32,430 nt of DNA from Rhizobiaceae bacterium (GCA_020628035.1 JAHDFS010000019.1:1-32430), one strand, 5' to 3'. Shown: positions 21,848 through 30,320, numbered from the stretch's first letter. The notes: generated from the sequence alone by a model not told the origin. Numbers and translations: made by a program.

Positions 21848-22885
21848 TTATTTACCCATTTCAAAATCAGACCATGACAGTTGCTGATTCTTTTTCACAG
21901 GCTTAATTAACCTCATTCCCACAACTTTATCAAACTCATAGCCCGGTATATCCCCATTCCCTGGGCGTCTTGCCCAAATATCAGCCTCTGTGATGACGTG
22001 GCCTGTGGGTAAGTCGAGTTCAGCGACCACTGAAGCACGGGCGAACTTGTAAACAGGCTCCTCATCCGGCGTGCGCTCTTTGGGATTATGTAGGCTAGTG
22101 TGAACCTCTTTGCTGCGGTCGATTAGAAATCTTAGCTCTGCTGGATCCATGGAGCAGATAATATCAGGTCCTTGACGATGCCTATCGTCAGTAAAATGGC
22201 GTTCGATAATCGACGCTCCAAGCGCGACGGAAGCAATGGCCATGCTTGGACCGATGGAATGATCTGAAAAGCCAACTACAGCTTTAGGAAATGCGTTTTG
22301 CAGCTCCTTTATGCCACCCAATGACACGATCTCTGGTGGAGACGGGTAAAGGTTAGTACATTCTAACAAAGCAAATGGAACACCAGAAGCTTCAAGAATA
22401 TCAACAGATGCTTTGATGGTTTTAATTGATTGCATGCCGGTGGACAAAATGATCGGTTTTCCGAAACCTGCGATATGGCGAATGAGCGGCAGATTGTCTG
22501 CCTCACCTGACCCGATTTTAAATGCGGGGACGTCTATGTCGTTGAGAAAATTTGCTGCAGCGCGCGAAAACGGAGTGGAGATGTAAATTAAACCCAGTTC
22601 TTCTGCATAGCGCTTGAGTTCGATTTCATCCTCTTTTGAGAGTGCGCATTGTTCCATCACTTCCCAGATCGACACATCTGCATTGGGTGGAAAGATCGAC
22701 TTCGCTTCATCTGTCATCTCATCTTCGACGAAATGCGTTTGATGCTTGATGCATTCAGCACCAGAAAGCGCGGCCTGACGCACCATATTTTTGGCGACAG
22801 ATAAATCGCCGCCATGATTAATACCGATTTCTGCAATCACCAAGGGAGGGAATTGCGGTCCAATTTCACGATGGGCGATTTTCAA
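21848..22885 (-). CDS. neuB: N-acetylneuraminate synthase family enzyme (NeuB)
   Basis: NeuB condenses a 2-acetamido sugar with phosphoenolpyruvate to a nine-carbon nonulosonic acid. The TIM-barrel N-terminus reads LVIAEIGINHGGDLSVAKNM, then ECIKHQTHFVEDEMTDEAK and YISTPFSRAAANFLNDI, PAFKIGSGEADNLPLIRHI, ILSTGMQS, and FSDHSIGPSMAIASVALGAS with IIERHFTDDR as catalytic/metal positions. A C-terminal SAF (antifreeze-like) domain follows from about residue 272 (YKFARASVVAELDLPTGHVI, AKRPGNGD-like ARRPGNGDIP). There is no ATG: candidate starts are TTG at 22909, GTG at 22894 or 22891 and TTG at 22885; I prefer 22885, which has a G-rich ribosome site five bases upstream and gives MKIAHREIG, close to the usual family start. 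345 residues. Confidence 0.92.
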   Translation of the reverse strand: MKIAHREIGPQFPPLVIAEIGINHGGDLSVAKNMVRQAALSGAECIKHQTHFVEDEMTDEAKSIFPPNADVSIWEVMEQCALSKEDEIELKRYAEELGLIYISTPFSRAAANFLNDIDVPAFKIGSGEADNLPLIRHIAGFGKPIILSTGMQSIKTIKASVDILEASGVPFALLECTNLYPSPPEIVSLGGIKELQNAFPKAVVGFSDHSIGPSMAIASVALGASIIERHFTDDRHRQGPDIICSMDPAELRFLIDRSKEVHTSLHNPKERTPDEEPVYKFARASVVAELDLPTGHVITEADIWARRPGNGDIPGYEFDKVVGMRLIKPVKKNQQLSWSDFEMGK

Positions 22886-22930
22886 TCTCACCACCCCCAA
22901 ACTTAACAAGCCAATTTAAACAGATCACGA

Positions 22931-24880
22931 TCAAAGCGATTTATATTCTCGATCGAATTCTAGTCTTTCGTCATCACCAGCTTTGTCATCATGGAAATAT
23001 CTGTCAACTGAATTTAGATCTTTCGCCCATGAAATGATATCATCCCAATCGTCAATGATGCTTTGGATCACACCATCACCCTGATTGGACGCAATTGGAT
23101 AGCCCTTACTATTTGGGAACCAGGGAAGCTTGTCGGTTCCTAAGAATGCCGCCGCACGCGGTTTTGGAATATAGACCATCGGCACACCCAGTCCACCGCA
23201 CAAATCGCCCACAGAACCACCAACTGTGACAACCAAATCGCAAGCGCCGAGTAGACCGGAAGCTGTGACGAGATCATCTTTCTGGTCGATATCGGTGTAG
23301 TGGTAAATCTCTAATCCAGACTCGCGCGCACTGTTTACGTCATCGAGACTGGCATCATATTGTACATTAACCCATTTGATGTTTGGCAGTTCCTTCAATG
23401 GCGCAAGTTGTTGATCATTAAACAGGAAACGCGCACGCGTTGGGCTCATATTAAACGAACGCCAGCAAATCCCCACCACCAACTCATCTTTTTTGGGTTT
23501 GAGATCTTTGCGAATTTTGTCTTCGATCTCTGGGTAACGCGCAAGCCATGGTTTTTGGTTTTTATCATAGGCGTCGACTGTCAAACGCACGAGCGGTGCG
23601 AGCGAGATTAACGGGATTTGATAGTCATAATGCGCGTAATCAGGATCGCCACGACATTCAATTTCACCTTCTGGCTGGATATCGGCCCAAGGGTAGCTAT
23701 CTTTCCATAGTGGAATGAGTTTCTCTGTCACCTCATAGGTGACGTCGCAGCCCATGTCTTTAAGATCTTGCACCATGGAACCATAGCGCAACTCATCACC
23801 AATCCCCTGCTCACGCCATACCAAAAGCTTCTTGCCTTTGATAGGTTCACCCTTCCAACGCGGAATGCTAAATCGTCTGCGTTTGGAGGTATATTCGCGC
23901 CACCTGAAACGAACCTCATAATTTTCATAAGCTTCTTCTAAGTCACCCATGGCAATTTGTAGATTAGCTAGATTATATCGGATCGATATATCGCTTGGAT
24001 TCTCAGCAAGCAGACTTTTGTTAATCTCAATCGCTTTTTGCGGATCGCCCTTATCTGCATAAATGGCAGCAGCATGGGTTTTTAATAACCGCGTGAGCAA
24101 TGCGCTTCCGATCTTCTTCTCAGCACCCTCGCCGACCCATTTATTTAAAACTTCAAGTGCCTCATCCCATTTATCGTAAGTCTGCAAATAATAAGCATAA
24201 AGGTTTTCTACGCGCGCTTGATCATCAGGTTCAAATTCAGAATAATCGGTACCTTCTACGCTTGTTTTAATGTAGTCGAAATCTTCCAGGCGTGAGGCAA
24301 TTTGCAGACGCTTCACGTATAATGCTGGGGTAATTGTTTCACCGCGCGCAAACAAACGTTCAATCAATTCCTCGGCTTGTTTGTAAGATAGAGTTTCGAG
24401 ATAAACGCCGATCAGAGCAACAATCGCTTCGACATTCTCCGGATTGATAAAATGTGCACACGATAGGGCAATCTGAGCTGCATGAAACCGCTCCACGGAT
24501 TGCAGCGCAATGCCTAGATCTTTCCAAGCATTGAAATGGCGTTCGTCCATTTCTGTCACACGTTTGAATAGTTCAATCGCCGTCTCAGTATCTTTCATCT
24601 TATAGAAAACAGAGGCCATCATATAAATAATATCAGGATTGGATGGTTCCTGATCATAGGCGATGTTGAGCATGAAAAGCGCTTTGTTATAGTCGCGTTT
24701 TGCTTTCAGCGCAGTGCCATATAGCAGTAGAAATTCAGCATCTTTATAGCCAAGGCTATGTAGCCTGTCACATAACAGCACAGTGCGACCAGCTTGCCCT
24801 GCCCGTTGCAACTTTTTGATTTCTCTTAATATTTTCTTCGGAGGAGAATTAACACTGACTTTTTTTTCGGCTCGAGCCAT
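22931..24880 (-). CDS. TPR-glycosyltransferase fusion, FlmG-like flagellin/surface-protein glycosyltransferase candidate
   Basis: The 649 residues split in two. The N-terminal half (about 30-330) is a run of seven to eight tetratricopeptide repeats, for example DYNKALFMLNIAYDQEPSNP, DTETAIELFKRVTEMDERHF, DPQKAIEINKSLLAENPSD. A linker with YEVRFRWREYTSKRRRF leads to a GT-B-type domain from about 350: KLLVWREQGIGDELRYGSMV at the start and LVVTVGGSVGDLCGGLGVPM near 560, resembling the C-terminal nucleotide-sugar motif of GT9 enzymes. TPR plus GT-B is the layout of Caulobacter FlmG, where the TPR part binds flagellin and the GT part attaches a nonulosonic acid. It is directly upstream of neuB (21-45 bases). 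No signal peptide, as expected for a cytoplasmic enzyme acting before export. Acceptor is inferred; no flagellin gene is in the window. Confidence 0.8.
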   Translation of the reverse strand: MARAEKKVSVNSPPKKILREIKKLQRAGQAGRTVLLCDRLHSLGYKDAEFLLLYGTALKAKRDYNKALFMLNIAYDQEPSNPDIIYMMASVFYKMKDTETAIELFKRVTEMDERHFNAWKDLGIALQSVERFHAAQIALSCAHFINPENVEAIVALIGVYLETLSYKQAEELIERLFARGETITPALYVKRLQIASRLEDFDYIKTSVEGTDYSEFEPDDQARVENLYAYYLQTYDKWDEALEVLNKWVGEGAEKKIGSALLTRLLKTHAAAIYADKGDPQKAIEINKSLLAENPSDISIRYNLANLQIAMGDLEEAYENYEVRFRWREYTSKRRRFSIPRWKGEPIKGKKLLVWREQGIGDELRYGSMVQDLKDMGCDVTYEVTEKLIPLWKDSYPWADIQPEGEIECRGDPDYAHYDYQIPLISLAPLVRLTVDAYDKNQKPWLARYPEIEDKIRKDLKPKKDELVVGICWRSFNMSPTRARFLFNDQQLAPLKELPNIKWVNVQYDASLDDVNSARESGLEIYHYTDIDQKDDLVTASGLLGACDLVVTVGGSVGDLCGGLGVPMVYIPKPRAAAFLGTDKLPWFPNSKGYPIASNQGDGVIQSIIDDWDDIISWAKDLNSVDRYFHDDKAGDDERLEFDREYKSL

Positions 24881-25065
24881 CGATCTGGATCCCTATCTCT
24901 TCTCTCACTGGCTCACGCTTATTCTGAAACTGTTACAGACAGGTTCGAATTGAGCGCAACATGCCAGCGCAATATTCATCCTCAAGAAATAGAGAAATGA
25001 ACTTGCGCGTACCTGTTGCTGAAGGGATATTCACAGCATAATCACGACGAGCAAATTTGTGAAAG

Positions 25066-26199
25066 TTAGAGCCTATTTCCACGCCGATCTATGAATTTGC
25101 GCATCACCTTTAAGCCTTCGTCAATGCCATGGCGTCCCATGCCTATTCGGAAATGCTGTTGAGGGGTGTCCATTAATTCTGATTTATATATGGAGGCTGG
25201 TAGCAATAAAACACCTTCCGTTTCGACCAAATCATGGCAGAAGCTTTCCACACCATCAGCGCCTAGATATTTGGGGTAAGCCACACAACCGCCATCGGGA
25301 TGACGCCATTCAAACAGATCAGGATAATCTGAAAAAAACACATCCAGCTTATTGCGGTTTTCAAAAACGATTTGTCTATTGCGCGTCAGCAATTTATCTT
25401 TAATCGACAGCGCAATCACAGATAATCGCTCACTTGGTGCTGAACTGCAAATTGACATATAGTGGCGATATTTTTCTAACGAAGATAGCAATTCCTTGTC
25501 CTGACAGGCGGCCCAACCAATTCTTAGACCTGGCAAACCATAGGCTTTGCTTAAAACATTGACCGATACACCTTTTTCATAAATATCGGCGATCTGAGGG
25601 ATGCGCTTTTCTTCATCAATCTCCATTAAGCGATAGACTTCATCGCTAAAGAGCCAAATATCGTGCGCACGGCAGATATCGATCAGGCTGTTAAGTGTAT
25701 CATGATCAGGAATTGCGCCTGTTGGGTTGTTTGGGAAATTGATAGATACGAGTTTTGTGTTTGGGCGAATTGCATCGCGCAATGCATCCAAATCCAACCG
25801 CCAATTTTCGTCCGCTAGCAACGGTATGCCAGTGACTTCGCAAATGGATAATGCAAGCGTCTCAGCAGCCTGATAGTTAGGAACCACAACAATGGCATGG
25901 TCATCGGAATTAAGCATCACGCGCATGGCGGCATAAATGCCCTCTTCGATCCCCACAAAACACTGGATGTTGTCAGCTTTGCAAACATTATATGTGTCAG
26001 CAATGGCTTCGCGAAGATCGGGCGCACCGCGCGTTTCGGTATATCCTAGCCAACAATTGAGCAACTCATCTTTAGCCTTGTCTCCGGCCATTTCCAGAAG
26101 TTCGTCGACCGTCATGCTCTGCGCGTCTGACGCTGTCATATGGTAACGCGCTGCAAATTCCCATTTTGAAAAATGTTTTTCGAGTTCAAATTCCCGCAT
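25066..26199 (-). CDS. PLP-dependent aminotransferase, fold type I (class I/II)
   Basis: The 377 residues carry the aspartate-aminotransferase-fold marks: LGYTETRGAPDLREAIAD (Y and G-x-x-x-L-R), the cofactor-ring Tyr region VVVPNYQAAE, SINFPNNPTGAIP, FSDEVYRLM with the Asp and Tyr for the pyridine ring, and the internal aldimine Lys in LSKAYGLPGLRIGW near residue 220. The C-terminal substrate Arg lies in HFRIGMGRHG. The N-terminus is atypical (EKHFSKWEFAARYHMTASDAQ), like the capreomycidine-synthase/arginine-aminotransferase group. It starts 39 bases after pxpC on the same strand, so may be co-transcribed with the 5-oxoprolinase genes; it is 185 bases upstream of the TPR-glycosyltransferase gene. 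It is not a DegT-type sugar aminotransferase. Substrate unknown. Confidence 0.86.
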   Translation of the reverse strand: MREFELEKHFSKWEFAARYHMTASDAQSMTVDELLEMAGDKAKDELLNCWLGYTETRGAPDLREAIADTYNVCKADNIQCFVGIEEGIYAAMRVMLNSDDHAIVVVPNYQAAETLALSICEVTGIPLLADENWRLDLDALRDAIRPNTKLVSINFPNNPTGAIPDHDTLNSLIDICRAHDIWLFSDEVYRLMEIDEEKRIPQIADIYEKGVSVNVLSKAYGLPGLRIGWAACQDKELLSSLEKYRHYMSICSSAPSERLSVIALSIKDKLLTRNRQIVFENRNKLDVFFSDYPDLFEWRHPDGGCVAYPKYLGADGVESFCHDLVETEGVLLLPASIYKSELMDTPQQHFRIGMGRHGIDEGLKVMRKFIDRRGNRL

Positions 26200-26238
26200 A
26201 TCATTCTTTCTTTAAGGTGAGCTGCATAACAGGTTTGT

Positions 26239-27156
26239 CTAAGAGCTTAGTTCAATCTTTTTCACACGTGCAATACGGATGGCTTCCTGTGGCGTGACAG
26301 CTAAAAAACGCAATGGTTGATTGGGTCGCAATTGGGCAAGCATATCTAAATCAGATGATATGACCGTGGCAATTTTTGGATAGCCACCTGTGGTTTGGTG
26401 GTCTGACATAAGTATTGTTGGCACACCATCGCCTGCAACTTGCACAGAGCCCTTCATCAAAGGTTCTGATGGTATTGAAAGAGCCGTGTTTAACTCCAAA
26501 TTCGGTCCTGTAAGTCGCATGCCCATGCGATCATATGCGGTTGAAACTTTATATTCCTCATTGAGAAGTCGCCTAATCGCAGTGGGTGTGAAGTAATGAT
26601 CTTGTGGCCCTAATGTAACGCGAATATAACCGTGATATGCTCTTTGACCGATAGGTTTATTGTCCGCAACATGGTCCAAAATATTCGCATTCGAGACGGT
26701 GATACTTTGATCAGCCTTTAACGCCCCACCTCCAAATCCAGAAATAAAATGGGTTGCGCTGGCACCAAGCCAGGTCTCTGTATTTATCGAACCTGCTAAT
26801 GAGAGATAACACCATGACCCTGTTTTGCCCGCGCGGATGGTCAGCTTTTGCCCGGATGTAATGGTGAATATTTCTCCGTTCGCGATGTCGACTTGATCAA
26901 GAGCAAGGTGAAAATCCCCACCGTGAATACAGGCAGATGTTGCGCCTTCCACGCATTCCAATTCTAAACCACCGATGGACACTTCAATGCATGTTGCACC
27001 AATAGCATTCCCAAGCAATCTATTCGTTCGTTTAAATGCTGCAATATCCATCGGCCCAGATTTTGGCACACCAAATCGCATATGTCCGTTTCGACCAAGA
27101 TCTTGAAAGGAAACCAAAGGACCAGCGCGGATAACACGAAACTTCGTATCAGGCAT
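26239..27156 (-). CDS. pxpC: 5-oxoprolinase subunit PxpC (biotin-dependent carboxyltransferase-like)
   Basis: PxpC belongs to the KipA/allophanate-hydrolase-subunit-2 family and with PxpA and PxpB hydrolyses 5-oxoproline (pyroglutamate) to glutamate using ATP. Markers: FRVIRAGPLVSFQDLGRNGH at the start (the usual G..ttvQD.GR.G), GVPKSGPMDIAAFKRTNRLLGN, LECVEGATSACIHGGDF, and the C-terminal SEPLMKGSVQVAGDGVPTIL then DHQTTGGYPKIATVI (family: QVP.dG.PIiLm.D.qTtGGYP.ia). I chose the ATG at 27156 because it overlaps the pxpB stop by eight bases and gives the normal N-terminus; a further frame extension of 20 residues is within pxpB. Length 305 is normal. Confidence 0.92.
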   Translation of the reverse strand: MPDTKFRVIRAGPLVSFQDLGRNGHMRFGVPKSGPMDIAAFKRTNRLLGNAIGATCIEVSIGGLELECVEGATSACIHGGDFHLALDQVDIANGEIFTITSGQKLTIRAGKTGSWCYLSLAGSINTETWLGASATHFISGFGGGALKADQSITVSNANILDHVADNKPIGQRAYHGYIRVTLGPQDHYFTPTAIRRLLNEEYKVSTAYDRMGMRLTGPNLELNTALSIPSEPLMKGSVQVAGDGVPTILMSDHQTTGGYPKIATVISSDLDMLAQLRPNQPLRFLAVTPQEAIRIARVKKIELSS

Positions 27157-27829
27157 TTTCAGCCTCCAAATATTTGTCCTTGGAGATGCGCCGGAACGAC
27201 ACTTTATCGCCAACATTAAACAGGAACGGTTTATCCTTGTTTCCGGTCATGATTTTTGCATGGGTCCGACCAATAATTGACCAGCCCGTTGGCATTTTAA
27301 TTGTTGTTATCAAACATTGAGGGCCAGCGATGATCACACTACCAGCTGGAACATCGCGCAAAGCTGTATTTTTACGCGGAACTTGGATGGATGCTGAAAG
27401 TCCCGACATATAGGCGTAACCGGGCGCAAAACCATACATGCTCACCCGCAGTTCAGATGCAAGATGCTTATTAATCACCGCGTCTTCTGAAAGACCGCAA
27501 GCGTCGGCCACGGTGGTTAAGTCAGGCGCAAATTCATCATCATAACAAACATCAATTATATGTTTGGCAACACGCCCATCAGCTTTGTTTGGAATGGGGA
27601 ATAGCTTGGAAACTGCCGCTTGAATATCAATGTGATCTGCTTGAATAGGATCAAAGATAACCAGCAAATTGATCAAAGCGGGAATGACTTCTACAACGCC
27701 TTTGATATTGGCGGATGCAATGCGTTTATCAAGCGCATATATCGCGTTGCTGGTCTCGTCATTGATCTCGGAACCAAGCTCCACCAGAACGCCGCAATCA
27801 GACACATTTTTAAACTTTGGCTCGATCAT
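27149..27829 (-). CDS. pxpB: 5-oxoprolinase subunit PxpB (KipI family)
   Basis: The 226 residues match PxpB/KipI/allophanate hydrolase subunit 1. Markers: VSDCGVLVELGSEINDETSN near the start (family sD.allv.fg..i), HIIDVCYDDEFAPDLTTVAD (the I.v.Yg.e..PDL..va pattern), MYGFAPGYAYMSGLS (GF.pGF.Yl.gl) and VPRKNTALRDVPAGSVIIAG (RR..PR..VPaGsV.iAg), then MPTGWSIIGRTH. The ATG at 27829 overlaps the pxpA stop by four bases (ATGA), which decides this start over an upstream extension of 33 residues inside pxpA. It likely forms a complex with PxpA and PxpC in the cytoplasm. Confidence 0.93.
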   Translation of the reverse strand: MIEPKFKNVSDCGVLVELGSEINDETSNAIYALDKRIASANIKGVVEVIPALINLLVIFDPIQADHIDIQAAVSKLFPIPNKADGRVAKHIIDVCYDDEFAPDLTTVADACGLSEDAVINKHLASELRVSMYGFAPGYAYMSGLSASIQVPRKNTALRDVPAGSVIIAGPQCLITTIKMPTGWSIIGRTHAKIMTGNKDKPFLFNVGDKVSFRRISKDKYLEAENA

Positions 27830-28599
27830 GAAGTTAAAAACGGCTTGATGGAAATTCCATCGGCAGTTAGTTTTTGCCGAATGGTTTGCGCCATAGAGAC
27901 CGCTGTCGGGCTGTCGCCATGAACACAAATCGAATGCGCATTCAGCTTTATCGGATCACCGTCGATCACCGGCATCATTCCACTTTTCATAAAAGCAAGC
28001 AATCGATCAGCAGCTTCATCCGCATCTTTTATCATGGCACCATTTTGGCCACGCGGGACCAATTGACCTGACGACAAATAGCCACGATCTGCGAAAATTT
28101 CTGAATAAACGGGAACGTTTGACGCGCGCGCGGCATGTTCTAATTCATTGCCGGAGATCGCAAGTATAGATAATTGTTTATCGATCTGCGCGACCACTTT
28201 GACGATTTCTGCCGCCACATCCTTGTCGCGCGCCGCCAGATTGCCAAGCGCACCATGTGGTTTAACGTAAGCTACCTTCACCCCAACCAAAGCTGCCACG
28301 GCCATAAGGCTGCCAATCTGTGCCGCCACCATACGGCCAATCTCGACCGGATGCATGGGAATGACACGACGTCCAAAACCTTCTTTATCATTGTAGCCGG
28401 GATGAGCGCCAACAATGACATTATTTTCTTTCGCAAGCCTTAGTGTTTCAAACATTGTTTCGGGATCACTTGCGTGCCCACCGCAGGCGATATTTGCGCT
28501 TGTCACCACTTTTAGCATATCGGGATCATTGCCCATCTGCCACGGGCCAAAGCTCTCGCCAAGATCAGAATTTAAATCAATTTGTAAGCTCATCATCAT
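27826..28599 (-). CDS. pxpA: 5-oxoprolinase subunit PxpA (LamB/YcsF family)
   Basis: The 257 residues carry the LamB/YcsF signature: QIDLNSDLGESFGPWQMGND at the N-terminus, VTSANIACGGHASDPETM (conserved S-A-N-I-A-C-G-x-H-A-G-D with one change), VIVGAHPGYNDKEGFGRRVI (GaHPgypD..GFGRR), VAYVKPHGALGNL (vKPHGALYN), YSEIFADRGYLSSGQLVPRG and HSICVHGDSPTAV. All are conserved in PxpA. Three consecutive ATGs at the start (28599, 28596, 28593) leave the exact start open; the third is the best match to other family members. First of pxpA-pxpB-pxpC with overlapping ends; an aminotransferase follows. Provides recycling of 5-oxoproline formed spontaneously from glutamine/glutamate. Confidence 0.94.
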   Translation of the reverse strand: MMMSLQIDLNSDLGESFGPWQMGNDPDMLKVVTSANIACGGHASDPETMFETLRLAKENNVIVGAHPGYNDKEGFGRRVIPMHPVEIGRMVAAQIGSLMAVAALVGVKVAYVKPHGALGNLAARDKDVAAEIVKVVAQIDKQLSILAISGNELEHAARASNVPVYSEIFADRGYLSSGQLVPRGQNGAMIKDADEAADRLLAFMKSGMMPVIDGDPIKLNAHSICVHGDSPTAVSMAQTIRQKLTADGISIKPFLTS

Positions 28600-28649
28600 C
28601 CCAAATCAGTTCAAAAACGACTTTAGAACAATTATTTAAGATCGCAACA

Positions 28650-29162
28650 TCAGATTTGTGAAGATATTTTGCGTAGTAGCTCATCTACAAACGCTTTATT
28701 AGCGCCAAGATCTGATTGACCAAGCTGAGCTTGCGCGTAAATGGCAATCGTTGATTGTTCATTTTCAAGCGGGATGAGTTCAACACTTATCAGATTTGGA
28801 AACCTCCAGAACGGTGACCGCCAGATGAATTTTATGCGACGATCATCCGCATCTGAATTAACGTTCGAAAAGTTCGCGTCAGCTGTTTCAATACGTGATA
28901 AAACCTCACGTAATTTACCAATCGAAACATTGAAAATCGGAGCAGTTTGATCAGCCACTTCTTCGCAATAACCATCTGGGCAGATGAGATATTGATTGGG
29001 CTTTGGTGTCTTTTTCACCGTTGCAATTTCAACAAGTTCTGAACTTGGTGCGCCACCGATTGTCGACCAGACACGCTCGAAACCAATGAAGATGTAAATA
29101 GCGGCAACTAGAAGGATCAGCCCAATCGCAGAAAAGGCAATGAATTTTATAAAAAATGACAT
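28650..29162 (-). CDS. DUF1499 family membrane-anchored protein
   Basis: The 170-residue product starts MSFFIKFIAFSAIGLILLVA, a single membrane helix (about residues 5-30) that anchors it at the inner membrane with the rest outside. The DUF1499 core begins at KKTPKPNQYLICPDGYCEEV (the TPNQYLvcP.gyC.a.ad signature) and includes APIFNVSIGKLREVLSRIE and the acidic FIWRSPFWRFPNLISVELI strand region. Function of DUF1499 is not known; the two Cys in ICPDGYC may form a disulfide. The ATG at 29162 is preferred over an upstream extension of 12 residues. It is 50 bases upstream of pxpA on the same strand and divergent from the phosphatase-like gene. Confidence 0.82.
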   Translation of the reverse strand: MSFFIKFIAFSAIGLILLVAAIYIFIGFERVWSTIGGAPSSELVEIATVKKTPKPNQYLICPDGYCEEVADQTAPIFNVSIGKLREVLSRIETADANFSNVNSDADDRRIKFIWRSPFWRFPNLISVELIPLENEQSTIAIYAQAQLGQSDLGANKAFVDELLRKISSQI

Positions 29163-29280
29163 GTAAATAACTCTGATTTCTGCGATAAAGATAGGCATAA
29201 AACATGGACTTACAAGTTCTTTTCATTTGATAATTTTAATCAACGAATTCGAGTTGTTACCTAACAAGCGATCGATCTTT

Positions 29281-29877
29281 ATGTCAGGCAAGGCCTTTTA
29301 CATCACACACCCACAGGTAAATGTTGATCCAGAGATTGATGTTCCGAAATGGGGGCTAAATAGTACCGGCAAACAGCGCATTGACGGTCTAGCTGAAAAA
29401 CTTGCACAAGAAAGCTCTGCGGCAACAAAATTCACAATAGTTTCCAGTAATGAAACCAAGGCCATTGAAACCGCAGAACCACTTGCGAATGTATTATCAA
29501 GCGAATTGATCATAGACCATTTGATGGGTGAAAATGATCGCAGCGCGACAGGGTTTTTACCACCCGAAAAGTTTGAACAAGTTGCCGATCAGTTTTTCGC
29601 AAATCCGAGCGAGAATATTTTGGGATGGGAAAGCGCGGGTGATGCACAAAAACGAATTGTTGCTCGGTATAATTTTCACCGGCACAATCACCCTAATTTT
29701 GATTTGATCTTTGTTGGTCATGGCGCTGTGGGAACATTGCTTTATTGCTATTTGGCGGGTGAAGAAATTGATCGTAAATTTGACCAAACAGGTGGTGGTG
29801 GAAATTTCTTCAAGATCGATATGGCATCTCAACGCGCTTTATGCCATTGGCAACCCATCGAGCATTTATCCTTTTAA
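29281..29877 (+). CDS. Divergent histidine phosphatase-fold protein with THP in place of RHG
   Basis: The product (198 residues from the ATG at 29281) follows the histidine phosphatase branch 1 pattern. The N-terminal strand AFYITHPQVNVDPEIDVPKW aligns with the family's active-site vRHGe...N, but RHG is THP; the catalytic His remains. The second conserved segment is VSSNETKAIETAEPLA, where the usual Arg (S..RAxqTA) is Lys. IFVGHGAVGTLLYCYL near the C-terminus keeps the second catalytic His. So both His residues are kept while both phosphate-binding Arg are replaced. TLxxWGLNSTGKQRIDGL follows the usual LTxxGxxQA pattern. This variant is recollected from other alphaproteobacterial proteins with THPE motifs. 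Function unknown; activity as phosphatase is doubtful. Confidence 0.78.
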   Translation: MSGKAFYITHPQVNVDPEIDVPKWGLNSTGKQRIDGLAEKLAQESSAATKFTIVSSNETKAIETAEPLANVLSSELIIDHLMGENDRSATGFLPPEKFEQVADQFFANPSENILGWESAGDAQKRIVARYNFHRHNHPNFDLIFVGHGAVGTLLYCYLAGEEIDRKFDQTGGGGNFFKIDMASQRALCHWQPIEHLSF

Positions 29878-29898
29878 TAAACTACCAAAACCAAGAAA

Positions 29899-29937
29899 CG
29901 GGCAATACGGCCACCCGTATCACCCATCTCCTGCCCG
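29899..29937. repeat. Nested inverted repeats in the convergent gap
   Basis: ATACGG (29905-29910) and CCGTAT (29915-29920) form a small hairpin, and CGGGCA (29899-29904) pairs with TGCCCG (29932-29937) outside it. The structure lies between two convergent genes and may act in termination; there is no U-tract next to it. Confidence 0.3.
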
Positions 29938-29978
29938 CCCACGGTAAACCGAAAGCGCAACTAAGTTTTATGTTTTGA

Positions 29979-30320
29979 TTAGTATTGATATTGCTGCAGA
30001 TAGCGGCTGTTGACCCAACCCCATTGGCCAGCATATTTAACCTTGCACCAGTCGCTTGAACCTTGTTTGACGATGCAGCGCTCGACCCAAATTCCCCAAC
30101 CATTATCTGGAATTGAAGATACTTTTTGCGAATATGGCGCAGGCCATTTGCGCATGTTCAGACGATCCCAATAAGCAACGTCCTTCACAAAGGCATAGTA
30201 GCCAGCGTAATAACCTGTTGCATTTGCAGATGTTGTTTGTGCAGCGGTTGCTGCCATAATAGCGACCATACCAAACATGGCTGGCTTTGCGACTTTTGAT
30301 AGTTTTGCGATCAATGACAT
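29979..30320 (-). CDS. Small secreted SH3-domain protein
   Basis: The 113-residue product has an N-terminal signal peptide (MSLIAKLSKVAKPAMFGMVA, IMAATAAQTTSANA) with cleavage likely after SANA. The mature 75 residues form a bacterial SH3 (SH3_3) domain: LNMRKWPAPYSQKVSSIPDN (family L NvRsgPs......) then CIVKQGSSDWCKVKYAGQWG with W-V-N-S-R-Y-L at the end (family W.kV.y.G..GWV...YL). Cys residues in ERCIV and DWCKV may form a disulfide. Bacterial SH3 domains bind peptidoglycan or other surface ligands. The ATG at 30320 is chosen because GGAGGG lies six bases upstream; an extension of 12 residues exists. Such proteins are abundant in Hyphomicrobiales. Confidence 0.87.
   Translation of the reverse strand: MSLIAKLSKVAKPAMFGMVAIMAATAAQTTSANATGYYAGYYAFVKDVAYWDRLNMRKWPAPYSQKVSSIPDNGWGIWVERCIVKQGSSDWCKVKYAGQWGWVNSRYLQQYQY

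Noticed and set aside
25066-26199. Aminotransferase as the LegC-like sugar aminotransferase of a legionaminic acid pathway
   Set aside because: It has the class I/II sequence pattern (NNPTG, SKAYGLPGLRIGW), not the DegT/DnrJ/EryC1 pattern of sugar aminotransferases.
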